NCBI GenBank assembly: GCA_037176725.1
Contig: JAZBRS010000076.1
Coordinates: forward strand, 125,135,001 to 125,199,000
Source: Posidonia oceanica
Taxonomy: Eukaryota > Streptophyta > Magnoliopsida > Alismatales > Posidoniaceae
Direction: 5' to 3'
DNA: 64,000 nucleotides
The position numbers and the translations under genes are program-made. Positions 52,647 through 64,000 of the stretch are shown piece by piece (the first letter of the stretch is position 1; each line of letters starts with the position of its first letter). The notes below the pieces were generated by a model. It saw only the letters and a list, made by a program, of their open reading frames with translations. It was not told where the DNA came from and made no database searches.

Positions 52647-55378
52647 TGTAGCATTCGGGAATTCATTTCCCTTGTAACTACATAGTTTAATGAATTCCTG
52701 TAATTGTAGACGGGTGTTATTGGCCTCGTGGGCCCCTCATGTGATTGTTTGTGGGTCCCACCTGTGGTTTGCTGTGGGCCCCACTTGTGTTTGTGTAGGT
52801 CCCACTTGTGATTTTTTGTGGGCCCCACCTATGTTGTCGTAGGCCTCACTTGTGGTGGTTGGTAGGATCAGGTAGTGATTTGGTCCTTGTTCTTATTCTT
52901 TTTGCATTCTGGTCGTATTCTTTTGTATTCGTGTCATTTCTTAATTCTTTGGGGGGCGTCATGCAATTTACCCAGCATCTTACTGTGCTTAGACCCACGT
53001 GACATTATGCATATGCATTTTCGTTCACAGTAGGATTTGCGGACAATGTCGATTAGTGAGGATGCGAGATCCAGATTTTACGGGAAAAAGCAGACACTGT
53101 GTATCTTTTCCTTGACTTTAAATTCCTGTGGTTTTTCTTCTTCGCACCTCACACTTCTTCTTTTTCTTCTTTCTCTTCTCTCTTCTCTCTTCTCTCCCTC
53201 TCTCCCTCTCTCCCTCCCCCATTAACTCTCTCTTGCACCTCCCTCCCTCCTCACTATTCATTTATTTTTCTCTCCTCTTCTCTCAACCAATTTCCCTCCA
53301 TCTTCTCCCTCCCCTGCTCCCCCTTCTTCTCCCCACCCTCCCCTGCAGACCTCTCGCCCCTCTCTCCCCCAATCTCCACCCCACTCTCCCTCCCTCTCCT
53401 CCACTCTCCACTCTCCACTCCCCCTCTCCCTCTCCCTCTCCCTGCCCACTCCTCCCCCTTCCCATCCCCTCCTCCTCCCTCTCTCCCCCTCCCCTGCATC
53501 TCTCCCTCTCTCGGCCGTGCCCTAGTCCCTACCGGCACGAGCTCCTCCTCCCTCCTCCTCCTCCATTTCCCTCTCCTTTTTCCCATTTTTTTTTTGGGTT
53601 CAGCGGTGGCCACTGGTGGCGGCACACGGCGGCATGCAGCGGCGACACGGCGGAATCCGGCCTTCGTCCCAGTGGAGTGGTGAGCCCGAGTGCAGTGCGT
53701 GGGGCTTGGAATCGGCGGTGGGTTGCCGGATCGGCGGTGGGTCGCCAGAGTTGGCGGTGGATTGCTGGAGAACAGTGGTTTTCTCATTGTTTCAAGGTAC
53801 ACATTCCGCCCCCTTACTCCAATTAGCTCAAAAATTATAGGATTATGTTCCTTGCCATGAATGGAATGCTATGGTAGTGATTTGGTAATTTTTAGAGAAT
53901 TATATGGATTTTTGGCCAAATTTTCTTAGCCTTAGTTGATATTATGCATATGCTCTGGTTTTTTGGGTTTTCTGTGAGCTGTGGGTCTTGGAATGGCTTC
54001 TTTATCATATGGTTGCGTTTCTTATTGAATTCCGGTCGTTTTGGTAGATAGCATGTATTTTTTTGAGTTTTGTGCAGATTTTGGACTCCAAAATAGATCC
54101 CCCTTGTTACCCTTGCAGAGTTTGGCATGCCGAATTGGGTTCGACATACATAATTTGGGTTTGAGATTTTTCTCAGACCCATTTTGGGGTGGGGTTGGTT
54201 TATGGTTTTTATTGCATTTAATAATGCTAATACCGGTGAATGTTCTGTGGCTTGTTAAGAGTTTTTAGACATGATTTTTGGTAGCTTATGGAAATGTTTT
54301 CAAAGAGATTTTTTGAGGAGAAATATAGTTGTTTTGCAAAAGATTTGTCGAGGTGTTTCTGTGGCTGAAGCTTGGGAGTCGTGTGGTCTAGACCAGGGGG
54401 CATGACAGCATTATTGGCGTGTCACACACTTCGCCCGGGCTGAGGTTTGGGGGTCGAGGTGCGACCGAACCTAGCGGTATCATGGCAGCGGACTCAGGAG
54501 GTATGATACTCCTACGTAGCTAGACGTGATACCCTAGTCGCTACGGACACTAGGACTCACCTTTTTGTTTTGGGGTATTGGCTGAGCCTAGAGGTGAGGA
54601 GCCTCTAGTGGTACGGAGCACTGAGTTTGTGGACGTTGAGTGTTGCGTGCCATGTTGTCTTGTCCCAAGTGTGGACCACTTTCCCAGCTGGGGATCGCTT
54701 TTTGAGACTTCTCCGGTGTGAGAATGTCGTGACGGGCACGCTCCCCTGCAGGGTGGGTATCCGTGGTAGTGTAGTGAGTGCGGGGGTGAGTCCCTGGCTA
54801 CTGCTTGAGGCCATGTCTGTTGCTTGGCGCTAGACAATGCGACTAGTTGTTTTCTTTTGTGTCCGTTTGGGCCATGCTTGGTTTGTTTGGGCCATATTGG
54901 GCATTGAGCTTTGCCTATTTTGTGACTTGGTGTTTTTCTACTGAGTTTTGGGCCGATGGGCCCCGCTTGAGATAAATGCGAATCATTTTGCATCTGTTTT
55001 CCCGGGTTAGCTTATTGGGCTTTGGGAAAGGTGTTTTATTATTATTAAATGATTATGTGGGCCTGAATTTGGAGTTTTGACCGGTTTTACACCTTATTGT
55101 GGTTTTATGTCGGTTTTCTCGTGGTTTGGCGGGGTGTGTGCTAGGTGACAATTTCTAGTCACTCATGTGTGTTTTATTGTATTTTTAGTTGCAGATGCAG
55201 ATGGTTAGCTGGTTTGGAATCATAGTGCATATAATCGGAATCACGTAACTGTCCACTACAGGTTCCTGGCACAAATTCTTGTTGTTTAGCCTATAGATAA
55301 TTGTAAATGTTATAATTATTTAAGTTTTAATTTATTTGTGCTTTTGGGAATTTGTTGGTAGCAACTCGGGTCATTACA
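52647..55378 (+). repeat. 5' LTR of Tekay-type element
   Basis: This 2732-bp LTR starts TGTAGCATTCGGGAATTC and ends GGGTCATTACA. It is homologous over its length to 1177-3737 but too different to be its pair. It carries a long CT-rich tract (53150-53590). Pro/Ser/Leu-rich frames at 53099-53826 and their reverse come from that tract. Confidence 0.85.
53150..53590. repeat. CT-rich low-complexity tract in Tekay LTR
   Basis: About 440 bp of nearly pure C and T on the plus strand (CTTCTTTTTC then CTCTCCCTC repeats), strongly strand-asymmetric. It matches in place a shorter CT-rich stretch at 1615-1680 of the other LTR. Confidence 0.9.
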
Positions 55379-55382
55379 GAAC

Positions 55383-55394
55383 TGGTATCAGAGC
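55383..55394 (+). promoter_or_regulatory. Primer-binding site, initiator tRNA-Met
   Basis: TGGTATCAGAGC, four bases after the LTR, is complementary to the 3' end of plant initiator tRNA-Met. It is the standard site of Tekay/Del elements. Confidence 0.95.
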
Positions 55395-55551
55395 CCAGGT
55401 TCACTAGGTTGTACTAGCCTAGGGGTGTTCAATCTAGTGACTTCATAGGATTTGCATATCATGGTTGAGTCTGCACCTGTCGGTTTTTATCATATATTGA
55501 TGTTTGTCTCATTGACTGTGGTGCAGGCTGTTGTTCCTCTTCTGTTGTAGA

Positions 55552-56740
55552 ATGCCTCTTCGTGGTCGTATGAAGGACAAGACACCTGCTACGGAGCCCA
55601 GCTCTTGAGAGGAGAGCAGATGGCAGGGCGTGCGGTTTGAGTTACGGAGCTAGATGCATGGAATCTCTCACGCTTTTGGCAAGGGCAGCTCTATTGGATC
55701 GTCTGGGGGAGATCCGTGGCTACGCTAGTTGATCAAGCTTCACCCGTCGACGTTCAGGGGAAAAGGTGCTCCTGAGGAATGTGAGGCATGGCTGCGGCAG
55801 ATCGAGAAGTTGTTGGATAACATGGTGTGCCTGGCTGAGCAGTGGGTGCGATTGGCCGTGTTTCTATTGGAAGGAGATGCTGATGATTGGTGGACAGCCA
55901 CAAGGTGACTGAAGTTTCCAGATGCTATCACGGTCGACATCAAGTGGAAGGACTTTGAGGTTGCTTTCCACGAGAAGTACTTCCCAAGTCATGTGAGGAA
56001 TCAGTTTGACCGAGAGTTCCGGAATCTCCAATAGGGTAGCATGACTTTGGCGGAATATGAGGCTACGTTTGCCTGGTTGGAGAGGTTTGCCCAAGCCTTC
56101 GATAGTGAAGAGAGACAGCCGAATAGATTCCTGGAGGGCCTTCAACCCAACTTGAGAGTAAAGGTGATGGGCTGCCGAAGCACGACGATAGCTGATATGG
56201 TCCAAATGGCTTCTCGTTTTGAGGAGGAATACCAGTAGTATGTGGAAGGTCACTCTAAGGAGAAGACCAAGTCATCCTTTGCTTCTCGGTTCTAATTCTC
56301 TAGTCCACCATGTTCCAGTGGCACGAGTAGCTCGAGGAAGTGAAAGAAGGACAAATCTGGTGGTGTTTCTAGTGCCCGGCATAGCTTGACAGGAGGTAGT
56401 AGGACTGGTTCTGTCTCTGGTGCGCGGCACAGTTTTGCTGGAGTCAGTAGCGTAATTCCTAGCCAGGCTGCTTCGAGTGGACCGGGGAGTGCCCAGTGTT
56501 TCCAGTGTGGTTAGACGGGTCACTTTGCAGCGGACTGCCCTTGAGCACAATGGACTACAAGTCAGAGAGGAACAGGTTGCTACAACTGTGGGCGACCGGG
56601 ACATGTGCAGAAGCTCTGTCCTGATCCTCCCAAGAGAGCAGGGAGTGTGCCACAGCAGTTGACTTGGGGGCGGGTGTTCACCATTTCTGCTCCTGATAGT
56701 GGGCCCTCTGGTGATGTTCTAGAGGGTAAGTCCCTGTAGT
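55552..56740 (+). pseudogene. Gag of Tekay-type element
   Basis: A short start (MPLRGRMKDK) is soon stopped by TGA. The capsid core is recognisable at about 55735-56240: FRGKGAPEECEAWLRQIEKL, then the TLAEYEATFAWLERFA segment. Two CCHC knuckles follow, 56497-56540 (CFQCG, stop, TGHFAADC) and 56578-56619 (CYNCGRPGHVQKLC). At least six stops, several at CAG or TGG codons. It would form the particle; this copy cannot. Confidence 0.88.
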
Positions 56741-56761
56741 TTCCTTGGGTGGTGTGACCCA

Positions 56762-57121
56762 TTGTATGTTTGTTGTTTCTTTCCCCTGTATTATGAACTA
56801 TGTTGCTTAATTGGGGATGTTGTTGGTTGTGCTTTGGTCTTAGGTTCCTATCTTGTGGCAGGCCGAATGGCCAAGGTTCTCTTTGACTCAGGGAGTACTT
56901 TCTCATTTGTCTCAGAGTCGTTTGCAACAGAACTAGATGATGTGCCAGCAAGGTTGGCTTTCCACTTGGATGTTGTAATGCCGCTGGGTGAGTACAGTTT
57001 GGCGTGGAGATATCTACCGTATGTCGATCTGGAGCTAAACGGTTGGGAGTTCGATGCCTCTCTTATTCTCATAGGCATCAACGAATATGATGTTATTCTG
57101 GGCATGGACTGGCTTGGATAG
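56762..57121 (+). pseudogene. Aspartic protease of Tekay-type element
   Basis: An open frame of about 119 codons with the active site KVLFDSGSTFSFVS (D-S-G) and the later IGINEYDVILGMDWLG, the hallmark of Ty3/gypsy protease ends. Open to its stop at 57119. Confidence 0.88.
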
Positions 57122-57235
57122 CATTTTGCTCTGATCGACTATGCTCGTAGAAGGGTTTTCTTTGGAGTTGCTGAGGCTAGATCTTTCTTTGTGCAAGGTG
57201 TACGCTAGGGTGAGCCTAAATTTGTTATCTCTGCT

Positions 57236-58363
57236 ATGAAGGCTTACAAGTCACTAACTAAGGGATGTGTGGGGTACCTTGCTAGTGTGGTTACCTCTAT
57301 TTCTCTGGAGTTTGGTGTTCACAACATCTCAGTAGTGTGTGAATATCCCGACATTTTCCCAAAGGATTTGCCTGGTATGCCACCTTGTAGAGAAGTGGAA
57401 TTCACCAAAGAGTTGGCCCCAGGAAGTGGTGCTGTTGCGAAGAATCCTTATTGTATGGCACTAGCTGAGTTGCGGGAACTCAAGGCCCAATTGCAAGAGT
57501 TACTGGACAAGGGCTTTTTCTGGCCAAGTGTATCTTCATGAGAAACGCTTGTCTTGTTCGTCCGAAAGAAGGATGGTTCACTCCGTCTGTGCATTGACTA
57601 TCGGATGTTGAACTAGATTATAGTAAAGAACAAGTATCCCTTGCCTAGTATTGAAGATCTGTTTGACCAGTTGAAGTCTGCAACTGTTTTCTTCAAGATA
57701 GATCTGAGATCAAAATATCACCAGTTGAGGATCCATGATTCAAACATCTAGAAGACTGCATTCCCGATGTGGTACAGCCATTATGAGTTTACGGTTATGC
57801 CCTTTGGCTTAACCAACGCCCCTACCACATTCATGGAGTTGATGAACTGGATCTTCAGGCCTTACCTGGACTAGTTTGTGGTGGCCTTTGTAGATGACAT
57901 CTTGATCTACTCTCCTGATGAGGATTCTCATGCTCTACATCTGCGGGCGGTGTTGGATATTCTGAGGTAGCACCAACTATATGCCAAATTCTCCAAGTGC
58001 AAGTTCTAGTTGAGTGAAGTTATGTTCCTCGGCCATCTTATCTCTGGAGAAGGCGTTAGAGTGAACCCCACCAAGATTGAGGCAGTTAGCAACTGGTAGA
58101 GACCCAGGACAGTCATAGAGATCAAAAGTTTCCTAGGATTGGCGGGTTACTACCGGAGGTTTATCAGGGATTTCTCTTCCATCGCATCATCCCTGACAGC
58201 TCTGACCAGACAGAGTGTTCCGTTCATCTGGGACCATGACTGTGAGGCAAGTTTCAACGAGTTGAAGGCTCGTCTGACTACAACTCCTATTCTGGCTCTG
58301 CCTTCTGGTAGTGGAGGCTTCACTGTGTACAGTGATGCTTGTGGTATTGGGTTGGGTAGTTAA
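57236..58363 (+). pseudogene. RT and RNase H start of Tekay-type element, truncated
   Basis: RT opens with EYPDIFPKDLPGMPP, followed by VRKKDGSLRLCIDYR, the palm with FVDDILIYS, and the connection (FLGLAGYYRRFIRDFS). RNase H begins FTVYSDACGIGLGS and is cut there by the Athila LTR. There are about seven in-frame stops, six of them TAG. The order protease-RT-RNase H fits the chromovirus type. Confidence 0.9.
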
Positions 58364-59602
58364 TGTGAATTTTAATTAATCACAAGTGCACGATGTACTA
58401 TGTAGTACGTATGCAAAATACAGGTCGATCCCACAGAGAATAGAGTTTCAAAACACAGAGATTAATTATTAGTTATTGAAAGGAGTTTGAGAGTGATGAT
58501 GATTAAGAACTAAAACTAGAAGATGTAATCAAATTAATTAAAACCTAAGGTTTCAAATCAATTGATGTAAAATACAATATGCATGATTAAATCCACTCTC
58601 TGTTTCTCTTCATGATCTAAATAGTTTAATTCAATGGTTCTTATCCTAACAAGCATAATCTATATGCAATGCACCATAGATTATCAAGTCCTAAGATAAA
58701 ATCACACAAATCAAACTAAATCAAATGATATATGATAGATCTGAGATTATATACACAACCTCCAAGCTATTCTTCCTTAAGCATAGATTAAAAAGATATT
58801 ATCAATATTAATCTATCAAAGTTTATCGAATAATGAATGATCTATGTAATATACATCCAATCTACATAATCATAGCATTTAAGCAGGAGAAGACAAAGAG
58901 GAACTTAATCACAACATATGAAATTACACAAACTTCATCTAAATCCTAGATCTAGAAACATAGCCAAGAATGATAATGGAAAACATCAAAATAAAATATA
59001 GGAAAAGAGGAGAGCAAGACATAATTAAGATAAAGAAATGAACTTGTATTAATAAAATACCTTGATTATAGAAAATAAGCTTGAAGAACTCTAAAACAAT
59101 GGAAGAAGAAAGTCTAATTCTAATGTGGAAGATCAAGGATCCCTAGGGTTTACACAATGGGTCCCTTTTATAGGCTTACAATGACTTGGCTATCACGGAG
59201 AGAAATCCGGCTACAAATCATGAAACTGAATTTCAATTACAAGATATTTCCAAGTGATCTATGTGACTGCCAAAGACTGAGTCAACAATATCTTCTCCGG
59301 GCGCCTGGGAGGCGCCAGTTGGCCCTGATTTGTCTCCAACTTGGTTAATTCTGTTGTCTTATCTTCTTCCTCATATTCACACACGTAGAAAAAGTGCATT
59401 TGATATCTTGCACGGATTTACATTTCTTGTATCCTTGGATTTGCATTTCTTTTTATCTTGTATCAATTTTCTTCCTTCTTTTTCTCTTCTCTTCAAGTCC
59501 AAAGTTCCTGCACAAATTGCACAAAATACCTCGATTAATATTATTTATGAACAAAAAAGATAAATATAGGGCATAAAACATGTATGAATAATGTGCTCAT
59601 CA
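58364..59602 (-). repeat. 3' LTR of Athila-type element
   Basis: This 1239-bp LTR begins TGTGAATTTT and ends GTGCTCATCA on the plus strand. It is bounded on the right by the polypurine tract. No gene is seen within it. Confidence 0.85.
59165..59172 (-). promoter_or_regulatory. TATA box of Athila LTR
   Basis: Minus-strand TATAAAAG (plus CTTTTATA) in the middle of the LTR. Confidence 0.55.
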
Positions 59603-59617
59603 AATACCCCCAAACTT
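59603..59617 (-). promoter_or_regulatory. Polypurine tract of Athila-type element
   Basis: Minus strand AAGTTTGGGGGTATT directly before the LTR start TGATGAGCAC. Typical form for Athila and related elements. Confidence 0.8.
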
Positions 59618-60868
59618 ATCTTTTGCTAGTCCTCGAGCAAAACTGACTCAAACAAAAGAAAAGAAAAAAAATCCTAACTCAATTTCGTAGGAATAGCGAT
59701 TACACTTAGCATGTACAACAAGCCTTTAATCCCCTAGGTTGCCCTAGTGGACGAGTGGTGTCTCGTGAGGGTTTGCAGCAGATCTACCCACAAAATCTCA
59801 GATGAAATGGAAAAAATAAAGAAAGATAAAAAAAGTTATTTACACTATCACTATCCACAATATTTTAACAAGATAGGAAGCTTTTAAAATACCTTGAGTC
59901 TTTATTTTCCAGCTTTACCTCAAGTTAAGATCTCTCTCTCCTCCTTATGTCATGGAGACACTTTCCTATCTTTCACATCATCCTTCTTTACATTTGACTC
60001 ACATGTACCTTGTGTTTGTGAAAATAGTCCTTAACAATGATTTTCAAGTCCAACCTGAGCACCTTTACATCTCATTTGAATAATTTAGAGAACTTTATTC
60101 TTGCTTTCTTAGGCTTTTTCTTGGCTACATATTTATCGAGCTTTAGGTCAGTAATTCCCTAACTAGATGGCTTTAGGACACTAGGTGTTGAGACACCTTG
60201 AAGGACTTAATCACTCAAGTAACCAAGGCCACAAAGACAAGATTTTTATTTTCCATGCTTTTGTCCTCCAAGCACTTTTTTACGTGAATATCCAATACTT
60301 CCTGAGGCATGGTTACCTAGTTACTTAGTGTTTGTTAGACTTTCAGCAATCTCTTTCTCTTTTTTTCTCTTTTGATGCTCTAGTGTTTCAGGTCTTCCTT
60401 TATTCTCCATAATCAAGGACTAAAGTGTAAGTGCAAGCTAAGGTACACATGTGCTTAAGGATAATCTATATAATGCTATTTTTTAGATTTTGTCTCCACT
60501 CTAAGGTTTGAGAGATTCCATTCTATCAGTTTTACCTTTGAACTCCAACTCAAAGTCACTTATCCACCCCTAGCTAGCTAAATTATTACAGATAATTCCT
60601 AATTTGTTTCTGTTTTTGTTTTATTTATTTATTTATTTTAATGAAATGTTACACAAAAGACTTTAACTAAAGAAAATGAAAAAGACGCAAAGAAGACTCC
60701 CCCCCATACCTAAACCATGCATTGTCCTCAATGTATGCAACAATTGATGATCAATGAAAAATAATTAAAATTAAAACAATAATACCTGATTTGGGATGGA
60801 GTGTTTCTGCTGCTAAGAAAAGAAAAGTTAGGTACAATTTGTACATATTCACATGATATGACTACTAC
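59618..60868. other. Untranslated stretch of Athila, no envelope-like gene
   Basis: About 1.25 kb between integrase and the polypurine tract. Some Athila elements carry an envelope-like reading frame here. I see only short broken frames, so it is absent or lost. Confidence 0.65.
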
Positions 60869-61984
60869 TTACCCAAGATATTGAGGGTCATGAAGAACCA
60901 TGCCCTTACCTTCCTTTTTAGTGGGTAATTCCAAGAACAGTTTTAAACGCTGACCATTGACTTTGAAAATTTCACTGTTCTTAGGATTTTCAATTTCTAC
61001 AGCTCCATGAGGATACACACTTTTAATCACATAAGGTCTAGTCCATCTGGACCTTAATTTGCCTGGAAATACATGCAATCTAGAGTTATATAGGAGGATC
61101 TTTTGACCAGTGGAGAATGACTTTCTAAGAATCGCTTTATCATGAAAAATCTTGGTCTTCTCCTTATAAATTTTTGAGCTATCATATGCTTCATTTCTTA
61201 ACTCTTCTAACTCATTCAGTTGCCATTTTCTTTTGACTCCAGCTGTGGCTAAATCTAAGTTCAATTGTTTAATAGCCCATAATGCTTTATGTTCTAACTC
61301 AACTGATAAGTGGCAAGCTTTTCCAAATACAAGCCTATATGGAGACATTTCTAAATTGGTCTTAAATGCGGTCCGATGGACCCATAATGCATCATTTATC
61401 TTCTCAGACCAATCTTTTCTATTTGGCTTAACAATTTTCTCCAACATTTGCTTGATTTTCCTATTAGATACCTCCACATGGCCACTTGTTTGAGGATGAT
61501 ATGGAGTGGCAAGCTTGTGGGTGATAGAATACTTTTTCATCAACGCTTCAAATGATCGATTACAAAAATGTGTGCCTCTATCATTGATGATGGCTCGTGG
61601 CATACCAAACCTAGAAAAAATATGCTCTTTTAGGAATTCAATGACCACCTTGTTGTCATTAGATTTACATGGTATAGCCTCTATCCATTTGGATACATAA
61701 TCAACCGCCACAAGAATGTATAAAAAACCATGAGAATTAGGAAATGGGCCCATAAAATCAATCCCCCACACATCAAAAATCTACACTTCCAATATGGATT
61801 GTAATGGCATCATATTCCTTCTTATGATCCTACCCAACTGTTGACACCTATTACAACTCTTGCAGTATTCATACGCATCTTTAAACAAAGTGGGCCAGTA
61901 AAATCCACATTGAAGCACCTTGGTAGCTGTTTTCTTGGGCCCAAAATGATCTCCACAGGCCTGATCATGACAAAAAGACAGCAC
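60869..61984 (-). pseudogene. Integrase of Athila-type element
   Basis: The zinc domain in 61781-61984 shows CHDQACGDHFG...C..C. The core begins [19 protein letters not shown], has the second aspartate in [11 protein letters not shown] and glutamate in [10 protein letters not shown], so all three acidic residues are present. The C-terminal part continues through [11 protein letters not shown] and the end is intact. One TAG between the two parts is the only break. It would insert the cDNA. Confidence 0.92.
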
Positions 61985-62059
61985 ACTTTTAACCTCTTGG
62001 TCTGGAATGCATCTCCTAACGATCTGGTTAGGACAGTACTTAAAGATATATGGATCGTC

Positions 62060-62647
62060 TCAGTAAAAGAATTTTACTTGGGACATGAATTTATGCCTAT
62101 CTTGTTTGGACCAGTATGTGGGAGTGATACCAGTTACCAAGTAATTGACTATGTCTACAAACCAAGGTTCAGAAGAAATTGCCAATAACTGTTCATCAAG
62201 GAAACTATCATTGATTGGAGGGTCATTGGATGGTTCAAGATTTAGACGGGACAAATGGTCAGCTACCACATTCTCGCAACCCTTTTTGTCCCTAATTTCA
62301 AGATCAAATTCTTGAAGAAGCAAGATCCACCTAATTAGCCGGGCTTTTGCATCCTTCTTTGCTAAAAGGTGTTTCAGTGCTGCATGGTCAGTGTAGATTA
62401 TGATATGAGACCCAATTAAGTAGGACCGAAATTTCTCTAGGGCAAATACCATAGCTAAAAATTCCTTCTCAGTGGTAGAATAATTTAATTGAGCATCATT
62501 CAATGTTCTACTAGCATAGTAGATCACATGAGGAAACTTGTCAATGCTTTGACCTAACACCGCACCGATTGCATAATCAGATGCATCGCACATGAGCTCG
62601 AAAGGTTGGGTCCACTCAAGTGGGTGAATGATAGGAGCAGAAGTCAA
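62060..62647 (-). pseudogene. RNase H of Athila-type element
   Basis: In frame with RT, separated by a single stop at 62648. [15 protein letters not shown] holds the first aspartate, then [29 protein letters not shown] and VVADHLSRL. There is only one RNase H, unlike the Tat elements X and Y. A TGA ends it before the integrase zinc domain. Confidence 0.9.
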
Positions 62648-62650
62648 CTC

Positions 62651-63814
62651 CTACTTAAGACATTCAAATGCCTTGAGGCATTCATGGGAGAAGTCAAAAG
62701 GGACATCCTTAGATAATAGATTAGTTAAGGGTCTAGCAACCTTGCTAAAATCCTTAATAAATCTTATATAAAATCCTGCATGTCCTAAGAAGGCCCTAAT
62801 ATTCTTGACATTTGTTGGTGGAGGAAGATTTTTAATAAGGTCTACTTTTTCTTGGTCCACTTCGATGCCCTTTTTTGAGATGATATGGTTCAAAACAATG
62901 CCTTGTTGGACCATGAAGTGACATTTTCCCCAATTCAGTGTCAAATTCTTTTTTGTGCATCTTTTTAACACTAACTCAAGATGATGGAGGCATTTAGAAA
63001 ATGAGGATCCAAAAATGAAAAAGTCATCCATGAAGATTTCTAAAAATCTTTCCACCATGTCAGAGAGGATGCTCACCATGCATCTTTGGAACGTGGCTGG
63101 AGCATTGCATAGCCCAAAGGGCATGCAACGATAGGCAAAGGTTCCAAAAGGGCAAGTGAAGGTGGTCTTCTCTTGATCCTCAGGAGCAATAGAAATTTGG
63201 TTATAACCGGAATATCCATCAAGAAAACAGTAATACTCATGTCCGGCTAACCTTTCCAACATCTGATCAATGAATGGTAAAGGAAAATGGTCTTTCCTGG
63301 TTGCCGCATTTAGCTTCCTGTAGTCTATACATACTCGCCATCCTGATTGGATGCGAGTGGGGAAAAAGTCATTGTTATCATTTTGAATTACAGTAATTCC
63401 AGATTTCTTTGGAACTACTTGGACTGGACTTACCCATGAGCTATCAGAGATGGGATAAATAATCCCATTATCAAGACATTTCAGTATGTCTTTTTTAACC
63501 ACTTCTTTCATTACAGGGTTCAACCGCCTTTGTGGATCTCTAGCTGGATGGACTTCTTCTATTAAGTGAATCCGATGTTGCATAATTGTTGGACTAATCC
63601 CCTTGATATCAGCCATGGTCCATCCTATGGCTTCCTTATTCTCACTAAGGATGGCTAACAAAGCCTTTTCTTGACTCTGAGTCAAGTCGACTGCGATGAT
63701 AACAGGAAGGGTCTGATCTTTCCCTAAATAGGCATACTTGAGGTGTTCAAGCAAAGGTTTAAGCTCTAGTGTAGGTGGTTCCTCAATGGATGGCTTAAGG
63801 CTTGGTCTGGGCAC
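62651..63814 (-). pseudogene. Reverse transcriptase of Athila-type element
   Basis: A 387-codon open frame with VQVVPKKSGITVI, the finger motif CIDYRKLNAATRKDHFPLP, FLDGYSGYNQI, the palm motif FMDDFFIFG and the thumb. The frame continues upstream past the first Met toward the inserted LTR at 63909, so the listed start is not the real polyprotein start. The RT itself looks whole. Confidence 0.92.
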
Positions 63815-63908
63815 AGATATGATGGGCTCAAGAGGAGGGTTATACCAATTGTTGGACTTATGGATCTAACAATGGGTTAACTCATTGGCTTCTTCAACAA
63901 ACATTAAT

Positions 63909-64000
63909 TGTAACGACCCGCGTCGCTACCAACAAAACCAAAAGCCCAACAAATTTAAAACTTAATCAAATACAACATTTTACAACAAACTACTGGGCTA
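63909..64000 (-). mobile_element. Tekay-type LTR end, reverse orientation
   Basis: TGTAACGACCCGCGTCGCTACC is the reverse complement of the LTR end seen at 3737 and 55378 (ends in GTCGTTACA or GTCATTACA). It therefore begins another Tekay-type copy inserted into the Athila element. Only 92 bp are inside the window. The five bases before it, TTAAT, would be its target duplication. Confidence 0.8.

Larger units (their letters stand above)
52647..58363 (+). mobile_element. Tekay/Del-type element, 5' part, cut by Athila
   Basis: This plus-strand chromovirus-type Ty3/gypsy element has its 5' LTR at 52647-55378, priming site, gag, protease and RT. It breaks in the first part of RNase H where the Athila LTR begins. 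The rest lies beyond the window. Numerous in-frame stops, mostly TAG, show age. Confidence 0.92.
58364..63908 (-). mobile_element. Athila-type element, 3' part
   Basis: This minus-strand element is inserted in the Tekay RNase H. 3' LTR 58364-59602, polypurine tract, untranslated stretch, integrase, RNase H and RT are present. Protease and gag lie beyond 63908, where another LTR interrupts it. RT, RNase H and integrase share one frame with three stops and no frameshift over 2.9 kb, so it looks younger than X, Y and the Tekay copy. Confidence 0.9.

Noticed and set aside
53099..53826. 194- and 232-codon Pro/Ser/Leu frames and the reverse 182-codon frame
   Set aside because: Produced by the CT-rich tract of the LTR leader; low complexity on both strands.
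1177..55378. LTRs at 1177-3737 and 52647-55378 as the two ends of one element
   Set aside because: They are related but far too different, no duplication links them, and the second is followed by a priming site and gag, so it is a 5' LTR of its own element.

Overview
The window is plant nuclear DNA made almost wholly of nested LTR retrotransposons of the Ty3/gypsy superfamily. The evidence is gag-pol remnants of three plant lineages (Tat/Ogre-type, Tekay/Del-type chromovirus, Athila), TG...CA LTRs of 1.2 to 3.3 kb, priming sites, polypurine tracts, target-site duplications, and spliceosomal GT-AG introns. I see no ordinary host gene. The species cannot be told; a TE-rich angiosperm is most likely.

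Layout. Bases 1-219 are the 3' end of a plus-strand Tat-type element (called Z). Its 3' LTR starts at 220 and is cut into three pieces (220-1176, 3738-4015, 51027 to about 51837). Inside that LTR sit a Tekay-type LTR (1177-3737) and a giant minus-strand Tat-type element X (4016-51021, duplication GACAG on both sides). X carries in its own 3' LTR a second giant minus-strand Tat-type element Y (4879-29484, duplication GCGTC/GCATC). After Z come about 0.8 kb of unassigned sequence, then a plus-strand Tekay-type element (52647 on). It is broken at 58364 by a minus-strand Athila element, which is broken at 63909 by another Tekay-type LTR in reverse orientation.

Element Y (24.6 kb) is the most interesting part. 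Its gag-pol (18663-26614, minus) is decayed. Between integrase and 3' LTR it carries, on the opposite strand, three gene-like transcription units, A (9778-11129), B (11504-14721) and C (15550-16908). Each has a TATA-like box and intact GT-AG introns: one in A, seven in B, one in C, all in phase 0. All three resemble plant mobile domain (PMD) proteins; A and C are paralogues. Element X has a PMD-like reading frame in the same place but in the sense direction and without obvious introns. Closer to the 3' LTR both elements carry long minisatellite arrays.

A short hairpin unit of about 28-29 bp (9-bp arms such as GTTGGACGC / GCGTCCAAC, 10-11 nt loop) occurs mostly in twos and threes in the LTRs of X and Y, in the Y leader, and around each of genes A, B and C. 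I saw none in the gag-pol coding parts. Arms vary but partly covary (GTTATACGC / GCGTATAAC). The LTR pairs of both X and Y differ by one 28-bp unit. Units often lie upstream of TATA boxes. I do not recognise this as a named element; with the antisense PMD cluster it is my best candidate for something undescribed.
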